Below are positions 1 to 8,225 of a DNA stretch of 54,174 nucleotides, piece after piece. Both the position numbers and the translations under genes were made by a program. The notes below the pieces were generated by a model that was given only the letters and a program-made list of their open reading frames with translations, searched no databases and had not been told where the DNA came from. The stretch is from positions 1-54,174 of the forward strand of contig JAHHGY010000019.1 in the NCBI GenBank assembly GCA_019359635.1. The letters run 5' to 3'. Position 1 is the first letter of the stretch; each line of letters starts with the position of its first letter. Source of the DNA: Chroococcus sp. CMT-3BRIN-NPC107 (GTDB lineage: Bacteria > Cyanobacteriota > Cyanobacteriia > Cyanobacteriales > Chroococcidiopsidaceae).

Positions 1-2
1 AG

Positions 3-125
3 CATGGACGTAAAGCTAAGAGCATTTTTCGCTATGGCTTTGACCATCTGCGAAATATTGTTCTCAATTTGGAGCAGAAAATGGATGATTTCTTAAATGC
101 TCTACATTTTTTGTCCTGTACTTAG
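3..125 (+). mobile_element. C-terminal end of an IS4-type transposase (cut by the window edge)
   Basis: The frame is open from the left edge and ends at TAG 123-125, giving about 40 residues. The segment HGRKAKSIFRYGFDHLR followed by a tail ending in LHFLSCT matches, from memory, the extreme C-terminus of IS4-family transposases common in cyanobacteria. The catalytic DDE residues would lie upstream, outside the window, so it cannot be said whether the element is intact. A terminal inverted repeat was not identified in the following 280 bp. Confidence 0.7.
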
Positions 126-409
126 AGCGGCAACTTAGACAAATTTACATTTAAGTTTACTTGAAAAATAAATACAGCAGTAAAGTTGTTAAGGGGTAAA
201 TCTATAAATAAATCATCAACAGCACCCAAGTTATCCACAAAGATGAAGTTATAATAGTTCTCAGTACCACTAAAGGCACGAGGAAAGGTTGGCTTCTCAA
301 CACAAAGGGAATTTTACTCAATTTTAAGTAATCAGTATCCTCAAATTGCGATCGCTTTCTAACTCCAAAATATAGGATTTCGCGCTTTTAAGCCTAGTTT
401 TTACTCTTT
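126..409. other. Intergenic region after the transposase tail
   Basis: About 284 bp of AT-rich DNA with one HIP1 site near 348. It should contain the right end of the IS and the promoter of the next gene. No clear inverted repeat, target duplication, terminator or small ORF could be pinned down by eye. Confidence 0.4.
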
Positions 410-862
410 ATGCTTACTCACCACAGCAAGCCTGTATGCCTGTCTTTAGTCTCTACAGACCTACCTATTTGGTCAGTGGTAGAGACAGCCGCAACAGTGT
501 ATCAAAAAAGCTGCGAACAGTTTCATATAGTTTTACACGAACCGCCTTTGCAACAATTAGAAGTTGCAACCCCACGCTTACTTTGGTTAGATATTTCCCC
601 CTATCGGGTAACTATGAGTATGCAGGCAAGTGGCAAACTAAGTTATCGTCATTCGTGGCAACCAGGGCTTTATGGCTATAGCTACTACTGGTTGCAAAGT
701 CAGTCATTCCAGCCTCAAGAACAATTGCGATTGCGAAACTTTACCTGTAGTTTAAATTTGGTGGGTCGCCCTCTACCCGAAAATTTGTGCCTAGAATACG
801 AGTTATGGTCGGAAAAAGTGCAAATGGGTCGCTATACCTTGAATTTAGATATTCACCATTAA
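410..862 (+). CDS. Hypothetical protein, 150 aa
   Basis: The product is not recognised. It is a soluble-looking protein with no signal peptide or membrane segment. The C-terminal half is rich in aromatic residues (around SWQPGLYGYSYYWLQSQS) and strand-forming stretches, suggesting a beta-rich fold. It begins at an ATG directly after an AT-rich region and ends 96 bp before the multicopper oxidase gene on the same strand. Whether it belongs to that iron-related cluster is unknown; the gap holds a HIP1 site and a possible Fur-like sequence, which argues for a separate promoter. The overlapping 81-aa frame at 436-681 is judged a shadow because this longer frame has normal composition. Confidence 0.7.
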   Translation: MLTHHSKPVCLSLVSTDLPIWSVVETAATVYQKSCEQFHIVLHEPPLQQLEVATPRLLWLDISPYRVTMSMQASGKLSYRHSWQPGLYGYSYYWLQSQSFQPQEQLRLRNFTCSLNLVGRPLPENLCLEYELWSEKVQMGRYTLNLDIHH

Positions 863-867
863 TTTAT

Positions 868-882
868 TGAGAATAATTGACG
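868..882. promoter_or_regulatory. Weak candidate Fur-box ahead of the multicopper oxidase
   Basis: The 15-mer TGAGAATAATTGACG matches 10 of 14 scored positions of the 7-1-7 Fur consensus TGATAAT-N-ATTATCA. It lies about 77 bp before the first gene of a cluster whose content suggests iron uptake. The match is modest in AT-rich DNA and the call rests mainly on context. Confidence 0.22.
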
Positions 883-958
883 ATAAGAACCGCGATCGCC
901 TATACTGATTGTCGAATATACTTGCAAATAATTTGCAATAAATTGGCGCTCGCACAAA

Positions 959-1963
959 ATGGGTAAAGATACACTACAAGCTGAAGCACGACTACTATTG
1001 AGTCGCCGACAATTTTTAGAAATTGCTTTAGCAGGAGTAGGCGTTACGGGTGCGGCCCTTGCTTATCAAACTCTCAATCAAAAATCTGAATCTGTTAAAA
1101 TCCCAAATTTACCATCTAGCGATTTGCCAAAAGATAGCAATAATCCGATGGCAATACTGCGAGATTTCGATTATGGAACGATAAAACAAGAAAAAGGCAG
1201 AACGGTTAGAGAGTACAAAATAGTTGCCGACAATTCGACAATTGCTTTAAATAGCGCTGTTAGTTTTAATACTTGGAATTTTAATAATCGTATTCCCGGT
1301 CCAACATTACGGGCAACTCAAGGCGATCGCATTCGAGTAGTATTTTACAATAACGGCGGACATTCGCATTCAATGCACTTTCACGGCATTCATCCGGCGG
1401 AAGCGGATGGCTTGCGCCCGGTACGTCACGGTAACGCAGCAATTTATGAATTTGATGCTGAACCTTTTGGCGTTCAACTATACCACTGCCATATTGAACC
1501 TGTGACACGACATATTGGCAAAGGGTTGTATGGAATGTTGATTATCGATCCGCCTAAACCCCGCCCTCCAGCCGATGAGATGGTATTGGTAATGGGAGGA
1601 TTTGATACAAACGACGATAACAAAAATGAGTTTTACGCTTTTAACGGATTACCAAATTATTACAAAAATCATCCGATTCCTATCTATCAAAACCAGCTAG
1701 TACGGCTTTATATACTCAACATGATTGAGTTCGATCCGGCGGCTACTTTTCACCTCCACGCTAACTTTTTTCAAGTTTATAGAACGGGTAGGACTCTTAA
1801 ACCTACAGAAGAAAGCGATGTAATTACGATCGGTACGGCGGAGCGACATATTTTAGAATTTGCCTACAAATACCCAGGCAAATATATGTTTCATCCTCAT
1901 CAAGATGCGATCGCTCAAGCAGGTTGTATGGGTTTATTTGACGTTCTCCCAGCCACAGCATAA
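959..1963 (+). CDS. Two-domain multicopper oxidase, Tat-exported, probable ferroxidase
   Basis: A predicted periplasmic copper oxidase of 334 aa. A twin-arginine signal is visible (SRRQFLEIALAG, residues 15-26) followed by a hydrophobic stretch. Domain 1 carries HFH (140-142), then HCH (176-178) with Cys177 as a type-1 copper ligand and His185 as a likely partner. Domain 2 carries HLH (265-267) and HPH (312-314) but has no Cys, so it would complete the trinuclear site without a second blue copper. This matches the two-domain class with type-1 copper only in domain 1. The residue at the axial position appears to be Leu190, as in high-potential enzymes such as Fet3 and fungal laccases; this alignment was made by eye. 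It heads a cluster with a lipoprotein, a ferritin-like protein and an FTR1 permease, so ferroxidase activity is the favoured inference. Nitrite reductase or manganese/copper oxidation remain possible. Confidence 0.85.
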   Translation: MGKDTLQAEARLLLSRRQFLEIALAGVGVTGAALAYQTLNQKSESVKIPNLPSSDLPKDSNNPMAILRDFDYGTIKQEKGRTVREYKIVADNSTIALNSAVSFNTWNFNNRIPGPTLRATQGDRIRVVFYNNGGHSHSMHFHGIHPAEADGLRPVRHGNAAIYEFDAEPFGVQLYHCHIEPVTRHIGKGLYGMLIIDPPKPRPPADEMVLVMGGFDTNDDNKNEFYAFNGLPNYYKNHPIPIYQNQLVRLYILNMIEFDPAATFHLHANFFQVYRTGRTLKPTEESDVITIGTAERHILEFAYKYPGKYMFHPHQDAIAQAGCMGLFDVLPATA

Positions 1964-1998
1964 ATTTACAAAGTTTTCACTAATACTAAATAAGTGCC

Positions 1999-3009
1999 AT
2001 GTCTATTTTACGATTTTTGTTTCTCACTTTTGCGGCGGCTATGCTTTCAGTTTTATTTAGCTGCAATAATCAAACTCCATCAGTTACAACACCCGCAAGT
2101 GTTGCCCCTAGTAGCATTTCTAGCCCTACAGTAGTAGGACTAGGCAAAAACAAAATCAATATCAACAATGCTATTTTGTCGGAACTAGATAAACTAGAAG
2201 CAAAGTTAGGTATTCCAGCTTTATCTAATCAAATTCAAGCCCAACGTCCTTACGGAAGCCCAGAAGAATTAGTAACTAAAAAAGTTATTAGTCAAGCTCA
2301 GTACGAACAAATTAAAGACATGGTAACAATTGAGGATATCGTACTTACCGGGGTTGCCAAAGATGTCGATTACATGACTAAGCTGGGATTAATGAAAGGA
2401 CACTTGTTAGTTGCTAAAGAATTGTTAGACTTACAAAAACCTGCTCAAGCCGAACCCCATATTGGACATCCCGTTGAAGAAATTTATGTCGATGTGGAAG
2501 ATCAATTAAACGAGCGCAACGTACCCGAATTTAAAACAAGTTTAATTAGCTTACAAGACTTGGTAAAAGCCAAATCTAATAAAGTAGACGCTAATTTTAC
2601 TGAAGCAGTAAAATCGGTAGATAATGCGATCGCAGCTTTGCCAGAAAATCAACGCTCATCGCTAGAATTTGTCTTACAGGTAATTAATGGCTTGCTAGAT
2701 ACTGCTAATTCTGAATATACCGCAGCGATCGCTAATGGCAAAATAACCGCAGCAATTGAGTATCAAGACTCTCGCGGCTTTGTCAACTATGCAGAAGAAT
2801 TATACCAAGGTATTTCAAGCCAGATAGCTGCATCAAATACTGAAACTGATAAATCTATCGCAACCAAAATGAGCGCACTAAGTAAAAATTGGCCCTCAGC
2901 GATTCCCCCAGCAACTCCCGTAAATGCTCCTTCTCAAGTTACTCAGTTGATTAAAACTATTGAACAAGAGTCACAAAAAGTGGTAGACAGTAACACCACT
3001 GCCCAATAA
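1999..3009 (+). CDS. Lipoprotein with a helix-hairpin-helix segment, iron-cluster associated
   Basis: 336 aa. The N-terminus is a lipoprotein signal with a lipobox LFSC at 19-22, so Cys22 should be lipidated and the protein periplasmic. Residues about 50-105 (NINNAILSELDKLEAKLGIP onward) resemble the ComEA-like helix-hairpin-helix fold, usually linked to DNA or protein binding. The rest is helical, with a His/Glu-rich stretch (EPHIGHPVEEIYVDVEDQ, about 151-168) that could bind metal. It lies 35 bp after the oxidase and 8 bp before the ferritin-like gene, clearly in one operon. By position it could play the part that EfeO/EfeM proteins play beside FTR1 permeases, but no direct homology is claimed. 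The biochemical role is unknown. Confidence 0.75.
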   Translation: MSILRFLFLTFAAAMLSVLFSCNNQTPSVTTPASVAPSSISSPTVVGLGKNKININNAILSELDKLEAKLGIPALSNQIQAQRPYGSPEELVTKKVISQAQYEQIKDMVTIEDIVLTGVAKDVDYMTKLGLMKGHLLVAKELLDLQKPAQAEPHIGHPVEEIYVDVEDQLNERNVPEFKTSLISLQDLVKAKSNKVDANFTEAVKSVDNAIAALPENQRSSLEFVLQVINGLLDTANSEYTAAIANGKITAAIEYQDSRGFVNYAEELYQGISSQIAASNTETDKSIATKMSALSKNWPSAIPPATPVNAPSQVTQLIKTIEQESQKVVDSNTTAQ

Positions 3010-3017
3010 TAAAAATT

Positions 3018-3464
3018 ATGCGCGAACTTGACACAGAAAAAGCGATCGCTTTGCTCAACGCCATCATGGAATTTGAACTAGCTGGAGTAGTACGCTATAC
3101 TCACTATTCCTTGATGGTAACAGGACCCAATCGCATCCCAATTGTCGAATTTTTTAAAATGCAAGCAACCGAGTCTCTCACTCACGCCCAGCAAGTAGGC
3201 GAAATTTTGACAGGATTAGAAGGACATCCCAGCTTGAAAATTGCGCCAATGGAAGAAACTTTCCAGCATTCAGTTAAGAATATCTTGGAAGAAAGTTTAA
3301 ATCACGAAAAAAAAGCGTTAGATTTGTATAAAAGCTTACTTAGTACCGTCAATGATGCCAGTGTGTATTTAGAAGAATTTGCGCGCACAATGATTGGAAC
3401 CGAGGAATTGCACACTATAGAAATCAGAAAAATGTTGCGCGATTTTAGTGGTAGTGCAGTTTAA
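3018..3464 (+). CDS. Ferritin-like / bacterioferritin family protein
   Basis: A 148-aa four-helix protein of typical bacterioferritin length. Candidate diiron ligands are Glu20 in helix A, Glu52 and His56 in helix B, Glu92 and His96 in helix C, and Glu129 with His132 in helix D (EELHTIEIRKML). The helix-B motif is ESLTH, spaced one residue differently from the ExxH of classical bacterioferritin, so the centre may differ. No heme-ligating Met was identified with confidence. It starts 8 bp after the lipoprotein stop and is followed by a strong hairpin before the FTR1 gene. The likely job is oxidising and storing iron brought in by the neighbouring permease. Confidence 0.8.
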   Translation: MRELDTEKAIALLNAIMEFELAGVVRYTHYSLMVTGPNRIPIVEFFKMQATESLTHAQQVGEILTGLEGHPSLKIAPMEETFQHSVKNILEESLNHEKKALDLYKSLLSTVNDASVYLEEFARTMIGTEELHTIEIRKMLRDFSGSAV

Positions 3465-3490
3465 AGCACATAATTTCTAGCAAAAATAGA

Positions 3491-3526
3491 AAGGCAGGAG
3501 GAACTATACTTAATTCCTCCTGCCTT
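3491..3526. promoter_or_regulatory. Perfect 13-bp hairpin between the ferritin-like and FTR1 genes
   Basis: AAGGCAGGAGGAA (3491-3503) pairs perfectly with TTCCTCCTGCCTT (3514-3526) around a 10-nt loop. On the plus strand it is followed by A residues, not a T tract, so it is not a classical terminator in the direction of the genes. It could limit read-through partially, protect the upstream mRNA end or mark a processing point, allowing different levels of storage protein and permease. Confidence 0.6.
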
Positions 3527-3548
3527 AAAAATACCCAAAAATAAACTT

Positions 3549-4508
3549 ATGAATTCTAGTGCAGCTATACCTACATTTGTAATTACTCTCCGCGAAGGCG
3601 TAGAAGCGGCGTTAGTAGTAGGAATTGTTCTTGCTTGCTTAAAAAAAGCTGGGCAAAGTCGTTTAAATCCTTGGGTTTATGCGGGTGTAGGTGTGGGAAT
3701 TGTTGTTAGTGCTTTAGTAGGAATACTTTTTAGCATCGCAATTCCAGTTATCAGTGCCGCTAACCCAAAATACACTACGGTAGTTGAACCCTTACTAGAA
3801 GGTGTATTTAGTGTAATTGCGATCGCAATGCTCAGTTGGATGCTGGTGTGGATGACTCGCCAAGCTAGGTTTATGAAAGCGCAAGTAGAGGGAACAATTG
3901 GCGCGGCTTTGCAAGACAAAAATGCTGGCTGGGGCGTTTTTAGCTTGATTTTGATTGCTGTAGTGCGAGAAGGCTTTGAAACGGTACTATTTATCGCTGC
4001 TAACTTTCAACAAGGTTTAGTACCTGCTTTTGGGGCGATCGCGGGGGTAATAACCGCCGCCGTTGTAGGGGTAATGTTGTTTCAATGGGGAATCAAAATT
4101 AACATCCGCTTGTTTTTTAAAACTATGGGGGTGTTACTGTTGCTAATTGTCGCCGGATTAGTTGTATCCGCCTTGGAACATTTTGACGTAGCTTTTGCAA
4201 CTCTGTCACAGATGGATCGTTCTTCGCAAGGCTTGTGTTTTTACTACGAAAGATTTACTAAAAATCCCTCTTGTATTTTAGGTGCGCGAGTTTGGGATAC
4301 ATCAAAAATATTGCCCGATGATAAGTTTCCAGGGATAGTATTTAAGGCTTTATTTGGTTACAGAGAGAACCTGTTTATTGTTCAAGCTGTCGCTTATGTG
4401 GTGTTTTTGTTCACCCTAGGTAGTATCTATTTTCGCAGCTTAGGCGGTAAAGTAAGTAAAAAAATTGAGCCGTCGCCTCAATTACCGTTAAGCACTAGAC
4501 GCGAATAA
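3549..4508 (+). CDS. FTR1-family iron permease
   Basis: 319 aa, strongly hydrophobic with about seven membrane segments. Both hallmark REXXE iron-binding motifs are present: REGVE at 15-19 and REGFE at 140-144, inside predicted helices. In yeast FTR1 and bacterial EfeU these residues carry ferric iron through the membrane after ferroxidation. The loop with CILGARVWDTSKILPDDKFP (around 242-261) looks periplasmic. The protein is of normal family length and starts with ATG 84 bp after the ferritin-like gene. With an upstream multicopper oxidase it forms a bacterial counterpart of the fungal Fet3-Ftr1 pair. Iron is the likely substrate; lead or other metals handled by FTR1 relatives are less likely. 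Confidence 0.9.
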   Translation: MNSSAAIPTFVITLREGVEAALVVGIVLACLKKAGQSRLNPWVYAGVGVGIVVSALVGILFSIAIPVISAANPKYTTVVEPLLEGVFSVIAIAMLSWMLVWMTRQARFMKAQVEGTIGAALQDKNAGWGVFSLILIAVVREGFETVLFIAANFQQGLVPAFGAIAGVITAAVVGVMLFQWGIKINIRLFFKTMGVLLLLIVAGLVVSALEHFDVAFATLSQMDRSSQGLCFYYERFTKNPSCILGARVWDTSKILPDDKFPGIVFKALFGYRENLFIVQAVAYVVFLFTLGSIYFRSLGGKVSKKIEPSPQLPLSTRRE

Positions 4509-4512
4509 GCTT

Positions 4513-5292
4513 ATGAATAGTAAGTCTTTAGTTAAAGAATTATTTACGCATCCAGTTAAAGGATTGACTCCCCAAAAATGCGATCGCGTATTTTTACTTT
4601 GCGATCATGGGATTCCTGGCGATCGCGCTTTTGCCTTAATGTACCAAAGCGTTGCTACCGATGTTCCTGACACTGCCGTACCTTGGATGCAGAAAAAAAA
4701 CTTTGCGATGCAGTGCGACTTACCCTTTTTAGCAGCTTTGAATTGCCAGTATGATAACGCTACTACGATTATGACGATCGAGCAAGGCAATAGAGAGTTA
4801 TTAAGCGCTGCAACCAATACTCAAGAAGGACGCGATCGCCTCAGTAGCTTTTTTAGCGAGTATATAGCTACGCACCGTCCTCAAAAAGGAACTTTGCGAT
4901 TAGTAGGCGATTCCGCAGGTAAAACCCGTTATAGCGATCGCCAACCCGTGCATATATCCTTAGTTAGTCAAGCTACTTTAGACGCACTTTCTCGCGCCGC
5001 CGGGCAAGAAATAGATGCGCGGCGATTTCGTCCTAATATTGTGTTAGAAGGCGTACCCGCTTGGGAAGAATTTAGCTGGGTAGGACAAGAATTTCAAATA
5101 GGACAAGCAAGAATTAGAATCTCAGCGCTGATTACTCGCTGCTTGAATATTGATGTCAATCCTGATACTGGGGAGCAAGATATTAAGCTATTTTCCTTAT
5201 TAAAGCAGCACTTTAACCACAAAGAAACAGGTGTAGTAGCGCAAGTAATTAGTAGTGGAGATGTGGCGGTTAGGGAAACAATTGGCGAATAA
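4513..5292 (+). CDS. MOSC domain protein
   Basis: 259 aa. The N-terminal part (residues 5-90) fits the MOSC N-terminal beta-barrel. The MOSC core follows from about 150, with PVHISLVSQATLDALSRAAG, then RRFRPNIVLEG and the conserved Cys in ITRCLNIDVNPDTG. MOSC proteins handle molybdenum cofactor sulfur or reduce N-hydroxylated compounds; the present substrate is unknown. The gene starts 4 bp after the FTR1 stop, so it is co-transcribed with the iron cluster. The link between a Moco-type domain and iron uptake is not explained and may be incidental. Confidence 0.8.
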   Translation: MNSKSLVKELFTHPVKGLTPQKCDRVFLLCDHGIPGDRAFALMYQSVATDVPDTAVPWMQKKNFAMQCDLPFLAALNCQYDNATTIMTIEQGNRELLSAATNTQEGRDRLSSFFSEYIATHRPQKGTLRLVGDSAGKTRYSDRQPVHISLVSQATLDALSRAAGQEIDARRFRPNIVLEGVPAWEEFSWVGQEFQIGQARIRISALITRCLNIDVNPDTGEQDIKLFSLLKQHFNHKETGVVAQVISSGDVAVRETIGE

Positions 5293-5300
5293 TTGTTGCA

Positions 5301-5341
5301 AGCGATCACATTGTTAAGCCAATAAAGGGAGCGATCACATT
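5301..5341. repeat. Short direct repeat AGCGATCACATT (2 copies)
   Basis: AGCGATCACATT occurs at 5301 and again at 5330, 29 bp apart, in the gap between the MOSC gene and tRNA-Ser. It resembles the GCGATC-bearing degenerate repeats seen again near 14377. No function is evident. Confidence 0.5.
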
Positions 5342-5402
5342 CTAGTTAAGTCAAATATACTTAATTTTAATTTGCCTAGTACATTTGGAGTATTTAAACC
5401 AA

Positions 5403-5487
5403 CGGAGAAGGGGAGATTCGAACTCCCGGAAGCTTTCGCTTCATTCGATTTCAAGTCGAACGCAATCGACCACTCTGCCACCTCTCC
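5403..5487 (-). tRNA. tRNA-Ser (UGA anticodon)
   Basis: Read on the minus strand, the sequence starts GGAGAGG and ends CTTCTCC plus discriminator G, forming a 7-bp acceptor stem with one G-U pair. The anticodon loop is CTTGAAA (anticodon TGA) on a TTCGA/TCGAA stem. A long variable arm (GAAGCGAAAGCTTC) marks a class II tRNA, and GTTCGAATC gives the T loop. CCA is not encoded. Length is 85 nt. Confidence 0.95.
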
Positions 5488-5531
5488 AATTTAGTCAGTT
5501 TGGGTCAAAACTGACAGATAATTATCATACC

Positions 5532-6494
5532 TCACGATCGCGCTGGCTGCACTACTTGACTAGGTTGCTGATAAATAATTTCTTCTGATACTACTGTAAA
5601 ATCTTTGCCTACCCAAACTAAAGATGCTTGAGTAACTACCCCGGCTTGCAAATATACTAAAGAAAAGTTTCGCAACTCGTCGCCAAGCGGCGTTTTGACA
5701 ATTCGGGGAACTCGCGCCGCATTTAGATACATCGTCCCTTCCGAACTAACTAAAAAGGTCTTTCTTAGGTGCTTTTTTGTGTACCTCAGATCGTGGTGCA
5801 TATGACCGAAGGTAACTAAAGGAATAGTTTTACCTAATTTACGAGTTTGGGCGATCGCTTCTGTCAAATCGGGATCGCCATAATCGCCGCCTAATGGTTG
5901 CCAATCTTTTCCACAAGGATCGTCGGCGTTACTCCCTAAACCTACAGGGCCATTATGACCGAGAAATATCACTGTTTCGTAAGCTGCACTTTTAGAAGCG
6001 GCTACAATTCGTTCTGTAGATTCGGCAAAACTTTTAACACCAAATCTCTCTTGATAAAACTCAGCATTTTTCCAAACTTCTCCACCCCAGCTAAAGGGAC
6101 GGCTACCAACTACAGTAAGTTTTAGTTCGGGAAAATCTAGCTTGCTGTAGCCAACGTGAGTTTCTGTTAATAAATCTATTTGGTCTTGGACCCAATCTTC
6201 TTTTTGGCGATCGTAGGGGCATTTTTGCTTACCCCAGTCTGAGGCGCTGTACCATGCGTCATGATTGCCAAATACTGCCGCTTTGGGAATATTTACCGCC
6301 GCAATTTCTCTTACTACTTGTACCGACTCGTTGCCAAAATCTCCCACAAATAGCACCAAATCTACACCCAAATGCTGAAGGGCAACTTCATCGGCGGCTT
6401 CCCAGCGATCGTGTACATCTCCGACCACAGCGATTTTGATCGATTTGCTAGAAAAAATATTATCCTTTTGTTCCTGCGTTCTCTGACTGGTCAT
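5532..6494 (-). CDS. Metallophosphoesterase, TIGR04168-like
   Basis: 320 aa with the calcineurin-like phosphoesterase motif series: GDVHDRW (25-31), GDFGNE (about 51-56), GNHDAWY (about 75-81), GHNGP (about 179) and GHMHHD (about 230). These bind two metal ions and catalyse phosphoester hydrolysis. The arrangement and length match a family conserved in cyanobacteria and plastid-bearing plants (TIGR04168, recalled from memory). The substrate is unknown. It is transcribed toward the tRNA-Ser gene and diverges from nadA across about 130 bp, where both promoters must lie. No signal peptide is seen, so it should be cytosolic. Confidence 0.85.
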   Translation of the reverse strand: MTSQRTQEQKDNIFSSKSIKIAVVGDVHDRWEAADEVALQHLGVDLVLFVGDFGNESVQVVREIAAVNIPKAAVFGNHDAWYSASDWGKQKCPYDRQKEDWVQDQIDLLTETHVGYSKLDFPELKLTVVGSRPFSWGGEVWKNAEFYQERFGVKSFAESTERIVAASKSAAYETVIFLGHNGPVGLGSNADDPCGKDWQPLGGDYGDPDLTEAIAQTRKLGKTIPLVTFGHMHHDLRYTKKHLRKTFLVSSEGTMYLNAARVPRIVKTPLGDELRNFSLVYLQAGVVTQASLVWVGKDFTVVSEEIIYQQPSQVVQPARS

Positions 6495-6585
6495 CCCTTT
6501 TTCCTTCCCTGTCTTTTCTTAGGATAGGAAACCTCAGCTTATTTTGACAGAAAAAGGTCAAGCTACTAATTTTGGTAAAAACTAC

Positions 6586-6591
6586 TATAAT
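6586..6591 (+). promoter_or_regulatory. Candidate -10 element of nadA
   Basis: A consensus TATAAT lies 33 bp before the GTG start of nadA. No good -35 sits 17 bp upstream; a TTGACA at 6544-6549 is too far to pair with it. Confidence 0.4.
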
Positions 6592-6624
6592 CAGATTTAG
6601 AACCGATTAAATAGCTTAAAACCT

Positions 6625-7593
6625 GTGTTTACAACTGTCCTTGCTCAAAAAAGTCCCCCTAACGAGTTACCAGTAAATTTATTTACCGCAATTTCTGAAC
6701 TCAAACAAAAGTTGAATGCTGTAATTTTGGCACACTACTACCAAGAACCAGATATTCAAGATGTAGCTGATTATATTGGCGACTCTTTGGGACTTTCAAG
6801 ACAAGCCGCCAGCACAAACGCGGATGTAATTGTCTTTGCTGGGGTTCATTTTATGGCAGAGACGGCAAAAATTCTCAACCCGAACAAATTAGTATTATTG
6901 CCAGATTTAGCCGCCGGGTGTTCTTTGGCGGATAGTTGTCCGCCGCAAGAGTTTGCAGCTTTTAAAGCTTCTCACCCAAATCATTTAGTTATTTCTTACA
7001 TTAACTGCACTGCCGAAATTAAGGCGATGAGCGATATTATTTGTACGAGTTCCAACGCGGTGCAGATTGTCCGCCAAATTCCCGAAACTCAGCCGATTAT
7101 TTTTGCCCCCGATCGCAATTTGGGGCGTTACGTAATGGAACAAACCGGGCGAGACTTGTTACTGTGGCAAGGTAGCTGTATTGTTCACGAAACTTTTTCC
7201 GAAAGAAAACTTGTTGAACTAAAAATTGCTCATCCTGAAACGGAAATAATTGCTCATCCCGAATGCGAATCAACGGTACTGCGCCACGCTGACTATATTG
7301 GTTCGACTACGGCTTTGCTCGACTACTGTACAAAATCCTCGGCAAATGCCTTTATCGTCGCCACCGAGCCAGGAATTATTCACCAAATGCAAAAAGAAGC
7401 TCCTGGCAAATACTTCATCCCTGCACCGCCGTTAAATAACTGTGCTTGTAACGAATGTCCTTATATGCGATTAAATACGCTAGAAAAACTTTATTTGGCA
7501 ATGAAAAACCGCGCTCCAGAAATAACCATGTCTGAGGAAATTCGTTTGGCAGCACTCAAACCCATGCAACGAATGCTAGAGATGAGCAAATAG
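6625..7593 (+). CDS. nadA: Quinolinate synthase NadA
   Basis: Makes quinolinate from iminoaspartate and dihydroxyacetone phosphate in NAD biosynthesis, using a [4Fe-4S] cluster. The 322-aa protein shows typical NadA motifs: [19 protein letters not shown] near the N-terminus (36-54), [14 protein letters not shown] (71-84), [20 protein letters not shown] (211-230) and the Cys-rich CACNECPYM near 273-281. Start is GTG at 6625; no better ATG exists before the conserved AHYYQ region. It is followed by rpmI after a 61-bp gap. Confidence 0.95.
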   Translation: MFTTVLAQKSPPNELPVNLFTAISELKQKLNAVILAHYYQEPDIQDVADYIGDSLGLSRQAASTNADVIVFAGVHFMAETAKILNPNKLVLLPDLAAGCSLADSCPPQEFAAFKASHPNHLVISYINCTAEIKAMSDIICTSSNAVQIVRQIPETQPIIFAPDRNLGRYVMEQTGRDLLLWQGSCIVHETFSERKLVELKIAHPETEIIAHPECESTVLRHADYIGSTTALLDYCTKSSANAFIVATEPGIIHQMQKEAPGKYFIPAPPLNNCACNECPYMRLNTLEKLYLAMKNRAPEITMSEEIRLAALKPMQRMLEMSK

Positions 7594-7654
7594 ATGTTAA
7601 AAACAGCAGCAAGTTGTCTATAATTGTAGGTTGCGTCCTTATTGCAGTCTGAAT

Positions 7655-7852
7655 ATGCCTAAACTAAAAACCCGCAAAGCAGCAGCAAAGCGCTTTCGCG
7701 CCACTGGTACTGGTAAAATTGTCCGCCGCAAAGCTGGCAAAAACCACTTGCTTCAACATAAATCCTCTGACAAGAAGCGTCGCTTCTCCCAAATGGCAGT
7801 GGTACACGAAGCTGACGCGCCAAACGTCCACTTAATGATGCCCTATTTGTAA
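7655..7852 (+). CDS. rpmI: 50S ribosomal protein L35
   Basis: 65 aa beginning [18 protein letters not shown], the standard L35 start. The frame is open upstream to 7631 but the extra eight residues do not belong to L35, so the ATG at 7655 is chosen. It is very basic ([10 protein letters not shown]-type segments) as expected for an rRNA-binding protein. It lies 19 bp before rplT, the usual pairing. The normal upstream partner infC is not adjacent; nadA is. Confidence 0.95.
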   Translation: MPKLKTRKAAAKRFRATGTGKIVRRKAGKNHLLQHKSSDKKRRFSQMAVVHEADAPNVHLMMPYL

Positions 7853-7871
7853 TAATTAAGGATAATATTCT

Positions 7872-8225
7872 ATGACACGGGTAAAACGCGGTAATGTAGC
7901 CCGCAAACGCCGCAAAAAAATTCTTAAATTAGCTAAAGGATTTCGCGGTTCTCATTCCACGCTGTTTAGAACAGCAAATCAGCAGGTAATGAAGGCGCTA
8001 AGAAGTGCTTACCGCGATCGCAAAAAACGCAAGCGCGACTTCCGCCGTTTGTGGATTGTCCGCATTAACGCCGCCGCAAGACAGCATGGTGTTAGCTATA
8101 GCCAACTAATGGGTAACTTGAAAAAGGCTAATGTTGGCATCAATCGCAAAATGCTGGCACAAATGGCAATATTAGATCCTACAGGTTTTAGCAAAGTTGC
8201 CGAAATGGTAAGCCAAGTTAAGTAA
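7872..8225 (+). CDS. rplT: 50S ribosomal protein L20
   Basis: 117 aa, full family length, beginning [20 protein letters not shown], with the conserved [19 protein letters not shown] region. It binds 23S rRNA early in assembly of the large subunit. In many bacteria L20 also represses its own operon; no leader structure for this was found here. The stop codon at 8223-8225 abuts the ATG of the next gene at 8226. Confidence 0.97.
   Translation: MTRVKRGNVARKRRKKILKLAKGFRGSHSTLFRTANQQVMKALRSAYRDRKKRKRDFRRLWIVRINAAARQHGVSYSQLMGNLKKANVGINRKMLAQMAILDPTGFSKVAEMVSQVK

Noticed and set aside
1860-2060. 66-codon frame spanning the end of the oxidase and the start of the lipoprotein gene
   Set aside because: It lies in another frame of two well-supported genes and has no motif.
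5385-5588. 67-codon frame over the tRNA-Ser gene
   Set aside because: It is antisense to a clear tRNA and overlaps the phosphoesterase end; an artefact.
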